From positions 1 through 64,000 of the forward strand of contig CAVPHU010000001.1 of the NCBI GenBank assembly GCA_963704815.1: a DNA stretch of 64,000 bases. The letters are read 5' to 3'. This document shows, one piece after another, positions 16,512 to 25,995 of the stretch. The notes below the pieces were generated by a model. It was not told the origin of the DNA and made no database searches. It was given only the letters and a program-made list of their open reading frames with translations. The position numbers were made by a program, and so were the translations under genes. Origin of the DNA: DATKWD01 sp963704815. Lineage in GTDB: Bacteria; Actinomycetota; Acidimicrobiia; Acidimicrobiales; Salinilacustritrichaceae. Numbering within the stretch: position 1 is the first letter of the stretch; each line of letters starts with the position of its first letter.

Positions 16512-17834
16512 ATGTCGACCCACCCCCGATCCTCTCGTCGCAACCGGCGCGGCCTCTGGCTCGCCGCCGCGATCGCGGTCGCGTGGGCGCTGGCGTCGAC
16601 CGCGACCGGCACCGAGGCTGCGGCGGGCCCGACGTCGTCGACCTCGTCGACCGGAGTCCCTGACGACGGGTCGAGTTCGACGACCCAACCGCCGTCGAGC
16701 ACCACCAGTGCACCGGGTCCGGCCACGACCGTCGACCCGACGGCACCCACCACGACGACATCGACCACCGTGCTGCCGTTGCTCGACGACGTGGCCGGCC
16801 CGCAGGATGCCATCGCCGAAGCGGTCCCTGAGACCGACTTCGTCGTCCCGCCCCGCCCACCGTCGCCCGGAGGCTCCTACGGCGAACAGGCGAGCCGGGT
16901 CATTCGCCAGCAGCTGCGCGTCGCTCGGGCCGAAGCCGTGCAGATCCAGGCGGCGTTCGAGGCCTCGGCCGATCGGGTGGAGGTGCTGGCCGGGCAGCGG
17001 GCCCAGCTGCAGGTGGAGCTGTCGAAGCTGTCGGACAAGCAGGTCGAGGCGATCCGTGAGCTCCAGGAGGCCGAGCGGGTGTTCGAGACCCGGATCGCCG
17101 ATGCGTTCATCCGAGGCAACGTCGGCGAGCTCTCCGCCCTGCTGCAGGCGAGCGACGTCAACGAATTCGTCTTCTCGAACGAGCTCACCGAGGCGGTCGC
17201 CGAAGCCGATCTCGTGGCGGTGGAGCGGGTCGTCGAGGCTCGCCGCACCATCGACGCCGGGGCCGAGGCGCTCGCCCGAGATCTTCGCAAGCTCGACGAC
17301 ACGCTCGACGCCGCGCAGGACGAGTTGGCCCGGCTGCGCTTCGACAACCAGCAGGCTCAGTTCGCCCTCCGGGTGTTCGCCGCCGGCGGTGAGATCGTGA
17401 TCTCCGGCTTCGTCTTCCCGGTCGGCACGCCCAACCAGTTCAGCCCGACGTTCGGGGCGCCACGCATGGCGGGCAGCGAGTTCGCCCACTCACACCAGGG
17501 GACCGACATCCTCGCCGACTTCGGAACCCCGCTCTATGCAGCCGAGCGAGGAGTGATCACCAAGATGGGCGTCGACATCCTCGGTGGCCAGAAGCTGTGG
17601 ATCAAGGGCGAGAGCGGGACGCACTACTACTACGCCCACCTCCAGAGCTTCGAGCCCGGGATCGGCGAAGGCACGCTGGTCGATGCCGGCGACGTGGTGG
17701 GCACGGTCGGCGACACGGGCAACGCTCGCGGGGGCGTGCCCCACCTGCACTTCGAGATCCATCCGGATGACGGGCCCGCGGTCGATCCGTATCCGTTGCT
17801 GCGGGTGGTTGCCGATCTCGACACCGCCGCGTGA
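16512..17834 (+). CDS. Coiled-coil M23-family peptidase (EnvC/NlpD-like)
   Basis: A 440-residue exported protein: signal peptide (LWLAAAIAVAWALASTATG), a Ser/Thr/Pro-rich linker rich in TTST repeats, a long coiled coil (about 115-285; ADRVEVLAGQRAQLQVELSKL), then a LytM/M23 domain. Zinc-site motifs are HSHQGTDILADFG and HLHFEIHP, with the intervening THYYYAHLQ. It probably cleaves peptidoglycan cross-bridges or activates a hydrolase. GTG at 16509 is an equally possible start three bases earlier. It lies 37 bases after thiQ and overlaps the following gene by four bases. Confidence 0.88.
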   Translation: MSTHPRSSRRNRRGLWLAAAIAVAWALASTATGTEAAAGPTSSTSSTGVPDDGSSSTTQPPSSTTSAPGPATTVDPTAPTTTTSTTVLPLLDDVAGPQDAIAEAVPETDFVVPPRPPSPGGSYGEQASRVIRQQLRVARAEAVQIQAAFEASADRVEVLAGQRAQLQVELSKLSDKQVEAIRELQEAERVFETRIADAFIRGNVGELSALLQASDVNEFVFSNELTEAVAEADLVAVERVVEARRTIDAGAEALARDLRKLDDTLDAAQDELARLRFDNQQAQFALRVFAAGGEIVISGFVFPVGTPNQFSPTFGAPRMAGSEFAHSHQGTDILADFGTPLYAAERGVITKMGVDILGGQKLWIKGESGTHYYYAHLQSFEPGIGEGTLVDAGDVVGTVGDTGNARGGVPHLHFEIHPDDGPAVDPYPLLRVVADLDTAA

Positions 17835-18280
17835 CACCATCGGCCCTGATGATGGAGCTGGTCGAAACCGTGACGCTCGAAGCGACCGCAGCCGAGGTGT
17901 TCGCCGTGGTCGAGGACCTCGAGCGGTACCCCGAGTGGCTCTCGATCGTCACCCGGGTGGTGCGTATCGACTCCGAACCGCCGGCCTGGATGGTCGATCT
18001 CCGCGGCCGACTCGGCCCGCTCTCCCGAGCCAAACGACTGCGGATGGAGCGCACGACCCACGAGCCTCACCGACACGTCCGATTCGAGCGCGTCGAACAC
18101 GACGAGCGGAACCATTCGCCGTGGGTGCTCGACGCAGCCGTGTCGCCGGCCGGTGCCGGGTCCGAGCTGACCATGACCCTGCACTACGGCGGCGCCTTGT
18201 GGGTGCCGATGCTCGATCGCATGCTCCGGCAGGAGATCGAGGGTTCGCGGCCGCGTCTCGCGGCGTTGCTCAGCGGCTGA
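17831..18280 (+). CDS. SRPBCC (START-like) superfamily protein
   Basis: A 149-residue protein with the polyketide-cyclase/START-like pattern: VETVTLEATAAEVFAVVEDLERYPEW at the N-terminus, alternating strands, then a C-terminal helix (MLDRMLRQEIEGSRPRLAALL). The family binds hydrophobic ligands in a deep cavity; no ligand can be named. The start overlaps the M23 gene stop (GTGA), and the 3' end overlaps the convergent ABC ATPase by 11 bases. Translation may start at the second or third Met (17849, 17852). Confidence 0.8.
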   Translation: MTPSALMMELVETVTLEATAAEVFAVVEDLERYPEWLSIVTRVVRIDSEPPAWMVDLRGRLGPLSRAKRLRMERTTHEPHRHVRFERVEHDERNHSPWVLDAAVSPAGAGSELTMTLHYGGALWVPMLDRMLRQEIEGSRPRLAALLSG

Positions 18281-19064
18281 CGCCGCGAGCCGACCAGCGG
18301 CCGTCGACCCGGTCGAGGACCAGGGCCCGCTCGAACAGCTGCGACAGCGCATCGCCGGTGAGCACCTCGTCGATCGGCCCGGCATCAGCGACCCTGCCGG
18401 CCCGCATCAGCATGACGTGGGTGAATCCCGGCGGGATCTCCTCGACGTGGTGGGTCACGAGCACTGTCGGCGGGCCGTCGGGTGCTGCGGCGCGGGTCGC
18501 GAGTGCGTGCACCAGGTCCTCGCGTCCGGGAAGGTCGAGCCCCGCCGTGGGCTCGTCGAGGAACACGATCGCCGGATCGAACGCGAACGCCCGCGCCAGC
18601 AGGACCCGCTGGCGTTCCCCGGCTGAGAGGGTGGCCAAGCGGTGATCGGCCCGGTCGCCGAGGTCCCAGCGTTCGAGTTCCTGACGGGCGTGATCGTGAT
18701 CGGCCGGCGTGTAGGTGTGCCACCAGGGCGCGAGCGCCGCTTCTCGACCCGTCACCACGATCTCGGCAGGTGTCCGAGCCGGGTCGAGTAGATCGGTGAG
18801 CGCTGGGCTCGCCAGACCGATCGATCTCCGGAGCCGTCGGACGTCGCAGGAGCCCAACCGCTGGCCCAAGACCTCGACCGCGCCGGTCGAGGGATGGCGG
18901 TAGAGCGAGGCGACCCGGATGAGCGAGGTCTTCCCCGACCCGTTGGCACCGAGCACGACCCAGCGCTCGCTCGACCCGACCGTCCAATCGACGTCCCGGA
19001 GCACGGTGGTGCCGTCCTCGACGAGGCCGACCGATCGCAGCACGAGCGCAGGCGTGTCGTTCAT
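18270..19064 (-). CDS. ABC transporter ATP-binding protein (stand-alone)
   Basis: A 264-residue ABC ATPase with Walker A LGANGSGKTSL (about 38-48), signature LSAGERQRVLLARA, Walker B IVFLDEPTAGLD and H-loop VLVTHHVEEI. It resembles the single-domain 'YlmA-like' ATPases encoded without a permease. The ATG at 19064 gives a normal N-terminus (TPALVLRSVGLVEDG); an ATG 54 bases upstream would overlap the divergent gene's leader. No permease lies next to it, so substrate and partner are unknown; a non-transport role is possible. Confidence 0.87.
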   Translation of the reverse strand: MNDTPALVLRSVGLVEDGTTVLRDVDWTVGSSERWVVLGANGSGKTSLIRVASLYRHPSTGAVEVLGQRLGSCDVRRLRRSIGLASPALTDLLDPARTPAEIVVTGREAALAPWWHTYTPADHDHARQELERWDLGDRADHRLATLSAGERQRVLLARAFAFDPAIVFLDEPTAGLDLPGREDLVHALATRAAAPDGPPTVLVTHHVEEIPPGFTHVMLMRAGRVADAGPIDEVLTGDALSQLFERALVLDRVDGRWSARGVSR

Positions 19065-19106
19065 GGCGCCTCGACGGTACGGGACCAGACCGCCGACGTC
19101 GTACGC

Positions 19107-20447
19107 TTGCCGTCGCATCCCCCTGCCAGGAGGGCAGTCCGCATTCCGACCGCCGTTGGTTTTCTTGTCGTCGTCGCGCTGATCGGAGCGAACGCTGCAT
19201 TCGTGGCAGCCGAGTTCGCCATCGTCGCCGTCGACCGTTCGCGCGTCGAACGTCAGGCCGAGGAGGGCAAGCGGGCGGCCAAGACCACGTTCCGGGTGCT
19301 TCAGCGGCTGTCGTTCAACCTCTCCGGCGCGCAGCTCGGGATCACGGTCTCGTCGTTGGTGCTCGGGTTCGTGGCCGAGCCGACGATCGCAAGGGCGATC
19401 GAGCCGGTCGTCGGCGACCTCTTCGGCGAAGAGCGAGCCGTGGGGTTGTCGATCGTGATCGCCCTGGTGGTGGCGACCACCGTCCAGATGGTGATGGGCG
19501 AGTTGGTGCCGAAGACCATCGCCATCGCCAAGCCGCTGCGGACGTCCTATGCCCTGGCCGGCTTCCTGAAGTGGTTCGGCATCATCGCCGGGCCGCTCGT
19601 GCGCTTCCTGAACGGGGCAGCCAACTGGACCGTGCGCCGCATGGGCATCGAGCCCCGCGAGGAGCTGGCATCGGTCCGCAGCCTCGAGGAACTCGACCTG
19701 CTGATCCGGTCGTCGGCGGCCGAGGGGACTCTGGACGACGATGCCCTCGCCCTCGTCGCCCGTTCGATCAGGCTCTCCGACAAGACGGTCGCCGATGCGC
19801 TCATTCCCCGCATGGCCGTGCAGGGCATCGACCGCGAGCGGACCGTGAGCGATCTCGCCGAACTGGCGGCCGAGACGGGCCTGTCACGCTTCCCGGTCTA
19901 CGCCGGCGACCTCGACAACGTGGCCGGCGTCGTGCACGCCAAGGACGTGTTCAGCATCGGCTACGACGAGCGCAGCCGGACCCCCATCGAGGCCGTGCAG
20001 CGCGATGCGTTCTTCGTGCCGGAGACCCGCGAGCTGGGTTCGCTGCTCCTCGAGCTCCGCGACATCGGAACCCACCTGGCCATCGTGGTCGACGAGTACG
20101 GGGGAACCGAAGGCATCATCACGCTCGAGGACGTGCTCGAGGAGATCGTCGGCGAGATCGACGACGAGTACGACCAATCGGCGCCACTGACCGTGCTGCA
20201 ACGGCCCGGCGAGTGGGTGTTCGACGGCTCCATGCACCCCGACGAAGTGTTCGATGCGTGCGGTTTCCGCATTCCCGAGGGACCGTACGAGACCCTTGCC
20301 GGGTTCGTCGTCTCCGGGCTCGGTCGGATCGGTGAGCCGGGCGACGTGTGCGAACACGACGGGTGGCGGTTCGAGGTCACCGAGCGTGATCGGCATCGCG
20401 TTGCCGAGCTCAGGGTGGTCGCTCCGTCCGTCGAGGTCGAATCATGA
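19107..20447 (+). CDS. CNNM/CBS-domain membrane protein (hemolysin C/CorC-type), copy 1
   Basis: A ~446-residue protein with an N-terminal DUF21/CNNM transmembrane domain (FVAAEFAIVAVDRSR, NLSGAQLGITVSSLVLGFVAEP), tandem CBS domains (about 210-335; ADALIPRMAVQGID, GGTEGIITLEDVLEEIVGEI) and a C-terminal CorC_HlyC domain (EWVFDGSMHPDEV). Such proteins are linked to Mg2+/Co2+ transport or ion homeostasis. There is no ATG: the choices are TTG at 19107, or an ATT at 19143 sitting nine bases after a strong AGGAGG (19128-19133). The end overlaps copy 2 (ATGA). Confidence 0.88.
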   Translation: MPSHPPARRAVRIPTAVGFLVVVALIGANAAFVAAEFAIVAVDRSRVERQAEEGKRAAKTTFRVLQRLSFNLSGAQLGITVSSLVLGFVAEPTIARAIEPVVGDLFGEERAVGLSIVIALVVATTVQMVMGELVPKTIAIAKPLRTSYALAGFLKWFGIIAGPLVRFLNGAANWTVRRMGIEPREELASVRSLEELDLLIRSSAAEGTLDDDALALVARSIRLSDKTVADALIPRMAVQGIDRERTVSDLAELAAETGLSRFPVYAGDLDNVAGVVHAKDVFSIGYDERSRTPIEAVQRDAFFVPETRELGSLLLELRDIGTHLAIVVDEYGGTEGIITLEDVLEEIVGEIDDEYDQSAPLTVLQRPGEWVFDGSMHPDEVFDACGFRIPEGPYETLAGFVVSGLGRIGEPGDVCEHDGWRFEVTERDRHRVAELRVVAPSVEVES

Positions 20448-21548
20448 TCGTGGCGCTCGTCGTCGCTGCCGTGCTGGTGGTCGTGAACGGTGCGTTCGTG
20501 GCCGTCGAGTTCGCCCTGCTGGCCAGCCGGCCGTCGAAGCTCCAGGCGCTGGCCGAGAGCGGGAATGCCTCTGCGATGCGTGCGCTCGACGCCACCAAGG
20601 ACCTCAACCTCCAACTCGCCGGCGCTCAACTCGGCATCACGGTCGCGTCGTTGCTGCTCGGTTTCGTGGGGGAACCGTCGGTGGGCCATCTCGTCGAGGA
20701 TCTGATCCATCCGCTCGGCCTCGGCGAAGCCACCGAGGCCACCGTCGGGTTCGCCATCGGCTTGGCCATCGTGGTGTTCGCCCACATGGTGTTCGGGGAG
20801 ATGGTGCCCAAGAACATCGCGTTGGCGTCGCCGGAGAAGACGCTGCTCTTCCTGACGCTTCCGTCCCAGCTCTACCTGGTGATCGCGGGTCCGATCGTCC
20901 GCTTCCTCAACTGGGTGTCGCGGATCATCGTCCAGGCGATGGGGATCGAGCCGCGCGACGAGCTGCTGAACGCGGCGTCGGCCGAGGAGATCTCGTCGAT
21001 GGTCGCGGCTTCGCGTGACGAGGGGCTGATCGCCGACGTCGAGCATCGCCTGCTGACCGGCGCACTCGAGATCGGCGACCGGGCGACCCGCGCCATCATG
21101 GTCGACCGCGACGACGTGGTGACGATTCCGCGATCTGCCACCCCCAGCGATGCCGAGGTCGTGGTCACCAACAGTGGGCATTCGCGTCTGGTGGTGGTCG
21201 GGGACGGCCTCGACGACGTCCTCGGATTCGTGCACGCGAAGGACCTGCTCACGCTCGACGCCCAGGCGCGGCGCCGGCCGCTGCCGCTCGGGCGGATCCG
21301 GCCGATGCCGGTGGTGGCGGTCGACCGGCCGATCGATGAGGTCCTCGTTGTCATGCAACGGGCTCAGGTCCACATGGCGCTGGTGCCGCGGACCCGGTTC
21401 CACGACCGTCGGTGTGGTGACCATGGAGGACATCCTCGAGGAGCTGGTCGGCGACATCATCGACGAGAGCGATGCCGAGACCCGAGCCCGCCGCCGGCTC
21501 CGTCGGACCGCCCGTCGAGGCGATGTCAGGCCCCCGGCAACCCCGTGA
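20444..21548 (+). CDS. CNNM/CBS-domain membrane protein, copy 2 (one frameshift)
   Basis: A paralogue of the preceding gene: the CNNM domain (GAFVAVEFALLASRPSKL, NLQLAGAQLGITVASLLLGFVGEP) and a CBS pair (RAIMVDRDDVVTI, GFVHAKDLLTL). Near 21390-21410 the frame shifts; the second CBS end (VGVVTMEDILEELVGDIIDES) is in another frame and stops at 21548. The length is one base over a multiple of three. Unlike copy 1 it ends soon after the CBS pair and has no CorC_HlyC domain. The two genes are translationally coupled, suggesting a heteromeric complex. Confidence 0.85.
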
Positions 21549-21613
21549 CGAGCCCCGCGTCACGAAACTGTAACGATCGACATCTGTGTGGGTACACTGC
21601 TCTGCTGATCGAC

Positions 21614-22702
21614 ATGAGCTCACTGTTTCGTAGGTTCTCCCTGCTCATCGCCCTCGTCCTGACCGTTGGCCTGCTGGCCCCTGCAACGGCTCAAGCCGAC
21701 GAGGCCGACGTCACCCGCGCCCGCGACCGAGCCGATGCGGCGACCCGTGCGTTGTCCGACGCCGAGACCCGGCTGGGTGAGCTCGAGGACGAGATCGCCG
21801 ACCTCGAGGCCGAGGCCGAGACCGCTCGTCGCTATCTGGCCGGTCTCGAGGACACGGTGCACGACCTCGCCATCCAGCAGTTCATGACCGCAGGCCAGAC
21901 CCGTCTGTTCACCGACGGTGACATCAACCGCCAGGTCACCGCCGATGCACTCGCCGAAGAGGTGCAGCAAGGCAACGCCGACACCATCGACGACTTCCTC
22001 GCCGTGCAGGCCGACCTCGCCGAGACCGAAGCCATCCTGGACGCCAGGTTGGCTGAGCAGGCCGAGACCGTCCAGTCGCTGAAGGACCGGCGGGCCGAGC
22101 TCGCCGCCGAGTTGAAGAAGGTCGAAGAGGCCGAGCGGAAGCGCAAGGAAGAAGAGGCACGCAGGAAGGCCGAGGCCGAGCGAGCCGCCGCGGCCGCTGC
22201 CGCAGCCCGCAACCAGCGTGTCCCGGCGACCAGCGGCGGTGGAACCTCCGGCGGTGGAACCTCCGGCGGTGCCGCCGCGGCCCCCGCATCGGTGCAGGTC
22301 GTCTCGGGCGGCGGGATGGCGTGCCCGATCGCCGGCGCAACCAGCTTCATCGACTCCTGGGGCTTTCCCCGATCGGGTGGGCGCCGTCACCAGGGCGTCG
22401 ACATGTTCGCCGCACGCGGAACCCCGGTCGTGGCACCGGTGTCGGGCAACCTCACGCACCGAGGCAACCGGGTGGGCGGGCTGTCGTTCCACCTCTACGG
22501 TGACAACGGCACCTACTACTACGGCACCCACCTGAACGGCTACGCGAACCAGGGAGCAGGCCACGTTTCGGCCGGCACCGTCGTCGGCTACGTCGGCGAC
22601 TCGGGCAACGCCCGGGGTTCGGGAACTCACCTGCACTTCGAGATCCATCCCAACGGTGGTTCGGCCGTGAATCCCTACGGGGCGGTGCGAGCCGCCTGCT
22701 GA
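21614..22702 (+). CDS. Coiled-coil M23-family peptidase, second copy
   Basis: A 362-residue exported protein: signal peptide (SLLIALVLTVGLLAPATAQA), a coiled coil (about 25-195, with an Ala/Glu/Lys-rich end KRKEEEARRKAEAERAAAAA), a flexible GGGTS repeat linker encoded by repeated GGCGGTGGAACCTCC, then an M23 domain with HQGVDMFAARG and HLHFEIHPNGG. The zinc motifs are complete. It is related in architecture to the gene at 16512. It probably acts in cell-wall cleavage or division. It has its own 65-base leader after the CNNM gene. Confidence 0.9.
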   Translation: MSSLFRRFSLLIALVLTVGLLAPATAQADEADVTRARDRADAATRALSDAETRLGELEDEIADLEAEAETARRYLAGLEDTVHDLAIQQFMTAGQTRLFTDGDINRQVTADALAEEVQQGNADTIDDFLAVQADLAETEAILDARLAEQAETVQSLKDRRAELAAELKKVEEAERKRKEEEARRKAEAERAAAAAAAARNQRVPATSGGGTSGGGTSGGAAAAPASVQVVSGGGMACPIAGATSFIDSWGFPRSGGRRHQGVDMFAARGTPVVAPVSGNLTHRGNRVGGLSFHLYGDNGTYYYGTHLNGYANQGAGHVSAGTVVGYVGDSGNARGSGTHLHFEIHPNGGSAVNPYGAVRAAC

Positions 22703-22727
22703 GCGACGCATCGGGCAGGATGGCTCG

Positions 22728-23669
22728 GTGACCGACGCCGATCTGCTCGCCGGCCAACTCGAGGTGTGGCTCGGTCGACCCGTTCGTGATCTGCGCCGCC
22801 TCACCGGAGGCGCCAGCCGCGAGACCTGGGCGTTCCGAGCCGCCGACCGTGCGCTGATCCTGCAACGCGACCGACCGGGTGCGGTTCGCACCGGTGGCGG
22901 GATGCCCGCTGAGGCGGCACTGCTTCCGCTCGCACGCGAGGCCGGCGTACCGGTCCCCGAGCTGATCGAGGCCGACGTGTCCGGCGAGCACACCGGGAGC
23001 CCTGCGATGGTGACCGCGCACGTCGACGGCGAGACGATCGCTCGCCGCATCCAACGAGACGACCGGTTCGCCGAAGCGCGGCGTCGCTTCGCCCACGACG
23101 CCGCTGTGGCGTTGGCCGGCATCCACGCGGTGGACCATCACGCCGTTCCCGGCCTGGTGGGCGGAGACCAGGTCACCCAGTTCCGCGAGATCTTCGATGC
23201 CTTCGGCGAGGCTCACCCTGCGTTCGAGCTCGCGTTCCGATGGCTCGAGTTGAACCGTCCGCCATCGGACCGAGCGGGCCTCGTCCACGGCGATTTCCGG
23301 CTCGGGAACCTGATGATCGACGACCAGGGGCTCGCCGTGGTGCTGGACTGGGAGCTGGCCCATGTCGGTGACCCGATGGAGGACCTCGGCTGGTTGTGCG
23401 TGCGCGCGTGGCGGTTCGGCGGGGTCGAACCCGTCGGCGGCCTCGGCACCCGTGAGGCGCTGTTCGCCGCCTACGAGGAGGCATCGGGCTCGGTGGTCGA
23501 CGCCGATGTCGTGCGGTGGTGGGAGGTCCTCGGCACCCTCAAGTGGGGAGTGATGTGCATGATCCAGGCGTCGTCGCACCTTCTGGGGCACGCCCGCTCC
23601 GTCGAGCTGGCCGCGATCGGCCGGCGGGTGTGCGAGAACGAACACGACCTGATGGAGCTGCTGCGATGA
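22728..23669 (+). CDS. Aminoglycoside-phosphotransferase-like kinase (ACAD10-associated type)
   Basis: A 313-residue APH-fold protein with an ATP-binding start (RLTGGASRETWAFRA), the Brenner loop LVHGDFRLGNLMID (catalytic Asp) and metal-binding VVLDWELAHVGDP. The sequence GDPMEDLGWLCVRAWRFG is typical of the group related to the kinase half of human ACAD10/11, which handles hydroxyacyl-CoA substrates, not antibiotics. GTG start. It overlaps the DUF6285 gene (ATGA), the usual partner. No acyl-CoA dehydrogenase is adjacent; the nearest one is at 10.6 kb. Confidence 0.85.
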   Translation: MTDADLLAGQLEVWLGRPVRDLRRLTGGASRETWAFRAADRALILQRDRPGAVRTGGGMPAEAALLPLAREAGVPVPELIEADVSGEHTGSPAMVTAHVDGETIARRIQRDDRFAEARRRFAHDAAVALAGIHAVDHHAVPGLVGGDQVTQFREIFDAFGEAHPAFELAFRWLELNRPPSDRAGLVHGDFRLGNLMIDDQGLAVVLDWELAHVGDPMEDLGWLCVRAWRFGGVEPVGGLGTREALFAAYEEASGSVVDADVVRWWEVLGTLKWGVMCMIQASSHLLGHARSVELAAIGRRVCENEHDLMELLR

Positions 23670-24025
23670 CCGACCCGTCCGCCATCCCGGGACTGCACGG
23701 CCGTCCAACGGCGATCGAGCTGGTCGAGGCCGTTCGTGAGTTCCTCGAGCGCGACGTCATGACCACGGCCGAGGGTCGGGTCGGGTTCCACGCACGGGTG
23801 GCGGCGAACGCACTCAAGATCGTCGAGCGCGAGCTCGCCGATGCCGGCGAGGCCGAGGCTGCGCACACCCGACGCCTCGCCGAGTTGGGCTTCGCCGACG
23901 ACCGCGCGCTGGCCGAGGCGATCAGGAGCGGTCGGCTCGACGATCGCTGGGACGAGGTGCTGGCGGCCGTCGCCGCCGGAGTCACGGACAAGGTGGCGAT
24001 CGCCAACCCGAAGTACGCCGGCTGA
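23666..24025 (+). CDS. DUF6285-type protein
   Basis: A 119-residue helical protein with the family pattern RPTAIELVEAVREFLERDVM, FHARVAANALKIVERELA and VTDKVAIANPKY at the C-terminus. In many bacteria it lies directly after an APH-like kinase gene, as here, where translation is coupled by a four-base overlap. It probably works with that kinase; its biochemical role is not known. Confidence 0.78.
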   Translation: MTDPSAIPGLHGRPTAIELVEAVREFLERDVMTTAEGRVGFHARVAANALKIVERELADAGEAEAAHTRRLAELGFADDRALAEAIRSGRLDDRWDEVLAAVAAGVTDKVAIANPKYAG

Positions 24026-24037
24026 TCGACCCGCCGC

Positions 24038-25089
24038 TCAGAAGGCCTGGCCCCAACCGGAGGGTTGCGGCGGGGCGTCGTCGGCGCCGACGAGGTCGGT
24101 GTAGAGGATGATGGGTCCCGCCTGTCCGACGGCCGAACTGGCGAGGCTGACGAGGAAGCTCAGGATCGTTCCGATCGCCAGAGCCGCCGATCCGAGGAAG
24201 CTCAGGAACGAGAGGGGCACGCTCACGATCTGGGTCGCGAAGCTGAGGATCAGGCTGAAGAGCGCGAACCGCCCCAGCACGCCCCAGGCGTGGCCGGAGG
24301 TCAGCTCGTAGGATCGTCGGAGGGCCGAGGCGCCCCGATGTTCGACCGCCGCGATGGGGATCGCCAGCCCGAAGCGGGTGAAGAGCCACACGCTGAGCGG
24401 GAGCATCGCCAGGATCAGCAGGAGCCCGATCGGCGGCACCGCAACGGTGATGACGCCGATGCCCACGAAGGCAGCGAGCACGATGCCCAACACGGTGAGG
24501 CTGAGTCCCAGCAGGGGGAGGAAGGCACGTCCGGCAAGGCTCAGGATCTCGGCGGTCCCGGGAGCCCGGTCGTTGCGCACCGCCCACATCGTCACCACAC
24601 CAGCGATCGCCACCAGGACGGTGCCCGCGATGTTGATGACGCCCACGACGATCGCCCAGGTCCAGATCTCGCCGCTCGAGGCGTCGAGCTCGGGGACCAC
24701 CAGGTCGTCGCCGGGCTGGAGGTCGGTGGTGCGCTGGGTGAGCTCGTCGAACCAGTCGGTCAGCCCGAGGGCCGAATCGGCTGCCACGAAACTCACCACG
24801 ACCGGGACGGCCACGGCGATCAGCAGCGGGAGCAGCGGCATGATCGATCGCACGATCAGCGAGAACGACGCCGACAGGAACGGACCGACCGGCCGGAGCC
24901 CCTGCCCGTGCCACCCGCCGCCGGCCGGTTGCGGGGGAGGCGGCGGCATGGGCCCGCCCCACCCCGGCTGTGGCGGCGGCGGTTGGCCGCCCCACCCGGC
25001 CCCGGGCGGCGGCGGTTGACCCCATCCGGGCGGAGGGTCGTTCGGGGTCGGCGGACCGGGTGGCCGCGGGGGAGGGGAAGGTCGGACAC
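24038..25089 (-). CDS. Proline-rich polytopic membrane protein (frameshift near the start)
   Basis: About 350 residues: an N-terminal tail rich in Pro/Gly/Trp (PPPGWGQPPPPGAGWGG repeats), then about six hydrophobic segments (LLPLLIAVAVPVVVSFVA; IVVGVINIAGTVLVAIAGV; LPLLGLSLTVLGIVLAAFVGIGV; IGLLLILAMLPLSVWL and others) separated by an amphipathic loop (HRGASALRRSYELTSGHAW). The latter resembles membrane-domain families that regulate or house other proteins. A GTG at 25089 begins VSDLP but is in a different frame from the body; the switch falls in C-runs near 25060-25080. It lies nine bases downstream of fabI. Confidence 0.65.
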
Positions 25090-25097
25090 GGGGTGCG

Positions 25098-25877
25098 TCA
25101 GGCGCCGATCGCGTGGAAGCCGCCGTCGACGTGGATGATCTCGCCGGTGGTCGCGGGGAACCAGTCGGACAAGCAGCGCCACCACCGCCTTGGCGACCGC
25201 CGGTGGTGTCGTTGACGTCCCAGCCGAGCGGAGCGCGGTCGGCCCACACGTCCTCGAACGCCTGCGAAGCCGGGGATCGACTTCGCGGCCATGGTCTTGA
25301 TGGGCCCGGCCGCGACGAGGTTGACCCGGATGCTCGACGGGCCGAGGTCGCGGGCCAGGTAGCGCGAGGTCGATTCGAGCGCGGCCTTGGCGACGCCCAT
25401 CCAGTCGTAGGCCGGCCAGGCGACGCGTGGCGTCGAAGTCGAGCCCGACGATCGAGCCGCCGTCGGCCATGAGCGGGGTCACGACGTCGGCGAGCGTCTT
25501 GAGCGAGTAGGCCGAGATCTGGAGGGCGACGGCCACGTCTTCCCACGGTGCGTCGAGGAAGCCGCCACCGAGGCAGGACTCGGCGGCGCGAAGCCGATGG
25601 CGTGGAGCGCGCCGTCGACGCGGTCCCCAGCGCTCGCCGAGCGCATCGCGCAGCGCGCGGGACGTGGGCCGGCTCGGTGACGTCGAACTCGAGGACGTCG
25701 GGCTCGGCCGGCGAGCTTGCGGGCGGTGCGCTCGGTGAGCCGCAGGCCGCGTGCCGGCGCCGGTGAGCGACGATCTCGGCGCCCTCGGTCCTGGGCCAGC
25801 TGGGCCACCCCGAACGCCAGCGAGGCGTCGGTGAGGACGCCGGTGATGAGGATGCGCTTGCCGTCGAGAAGACCCAT
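25098..25877 (-). CDS. fabI: Enoyl-ACP reductase FabI (many frameshifts)
   Basis: All parts of a FabI are present but spread over three frames. The N-terminus GLLDGKRILITGVLTDASLAFG starts at 25877. SAYSLKTLADVV and the catalytic YDWMGVAKAALES (Tyr-x6-Lys) follow, with RVNLVAAGPIKTMAAKSIPGF and the end GEIIHVDGGFHAIGA. The total length (780 bases, about 259 codons) is normal. At least six changes are needed, and most read as single extra bases. FabI performs the last, NADH-dependent step of fatty-acid elongation. Since motifs and length are intact, assembly error is the likely cause. Confidence 0.82.
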
Positions 25878-25995
25878 GGTGCTCCAGACCCGTGAAGAGC
25901 CGCCGACGTTACCGGCCTCGCCCAGGTCGGGCTGATCGGGGCGACGAACGGCGCAGGTGCGCTGTTGGGGGCCGCGCCGGTAGCCTGTCTCGGTC

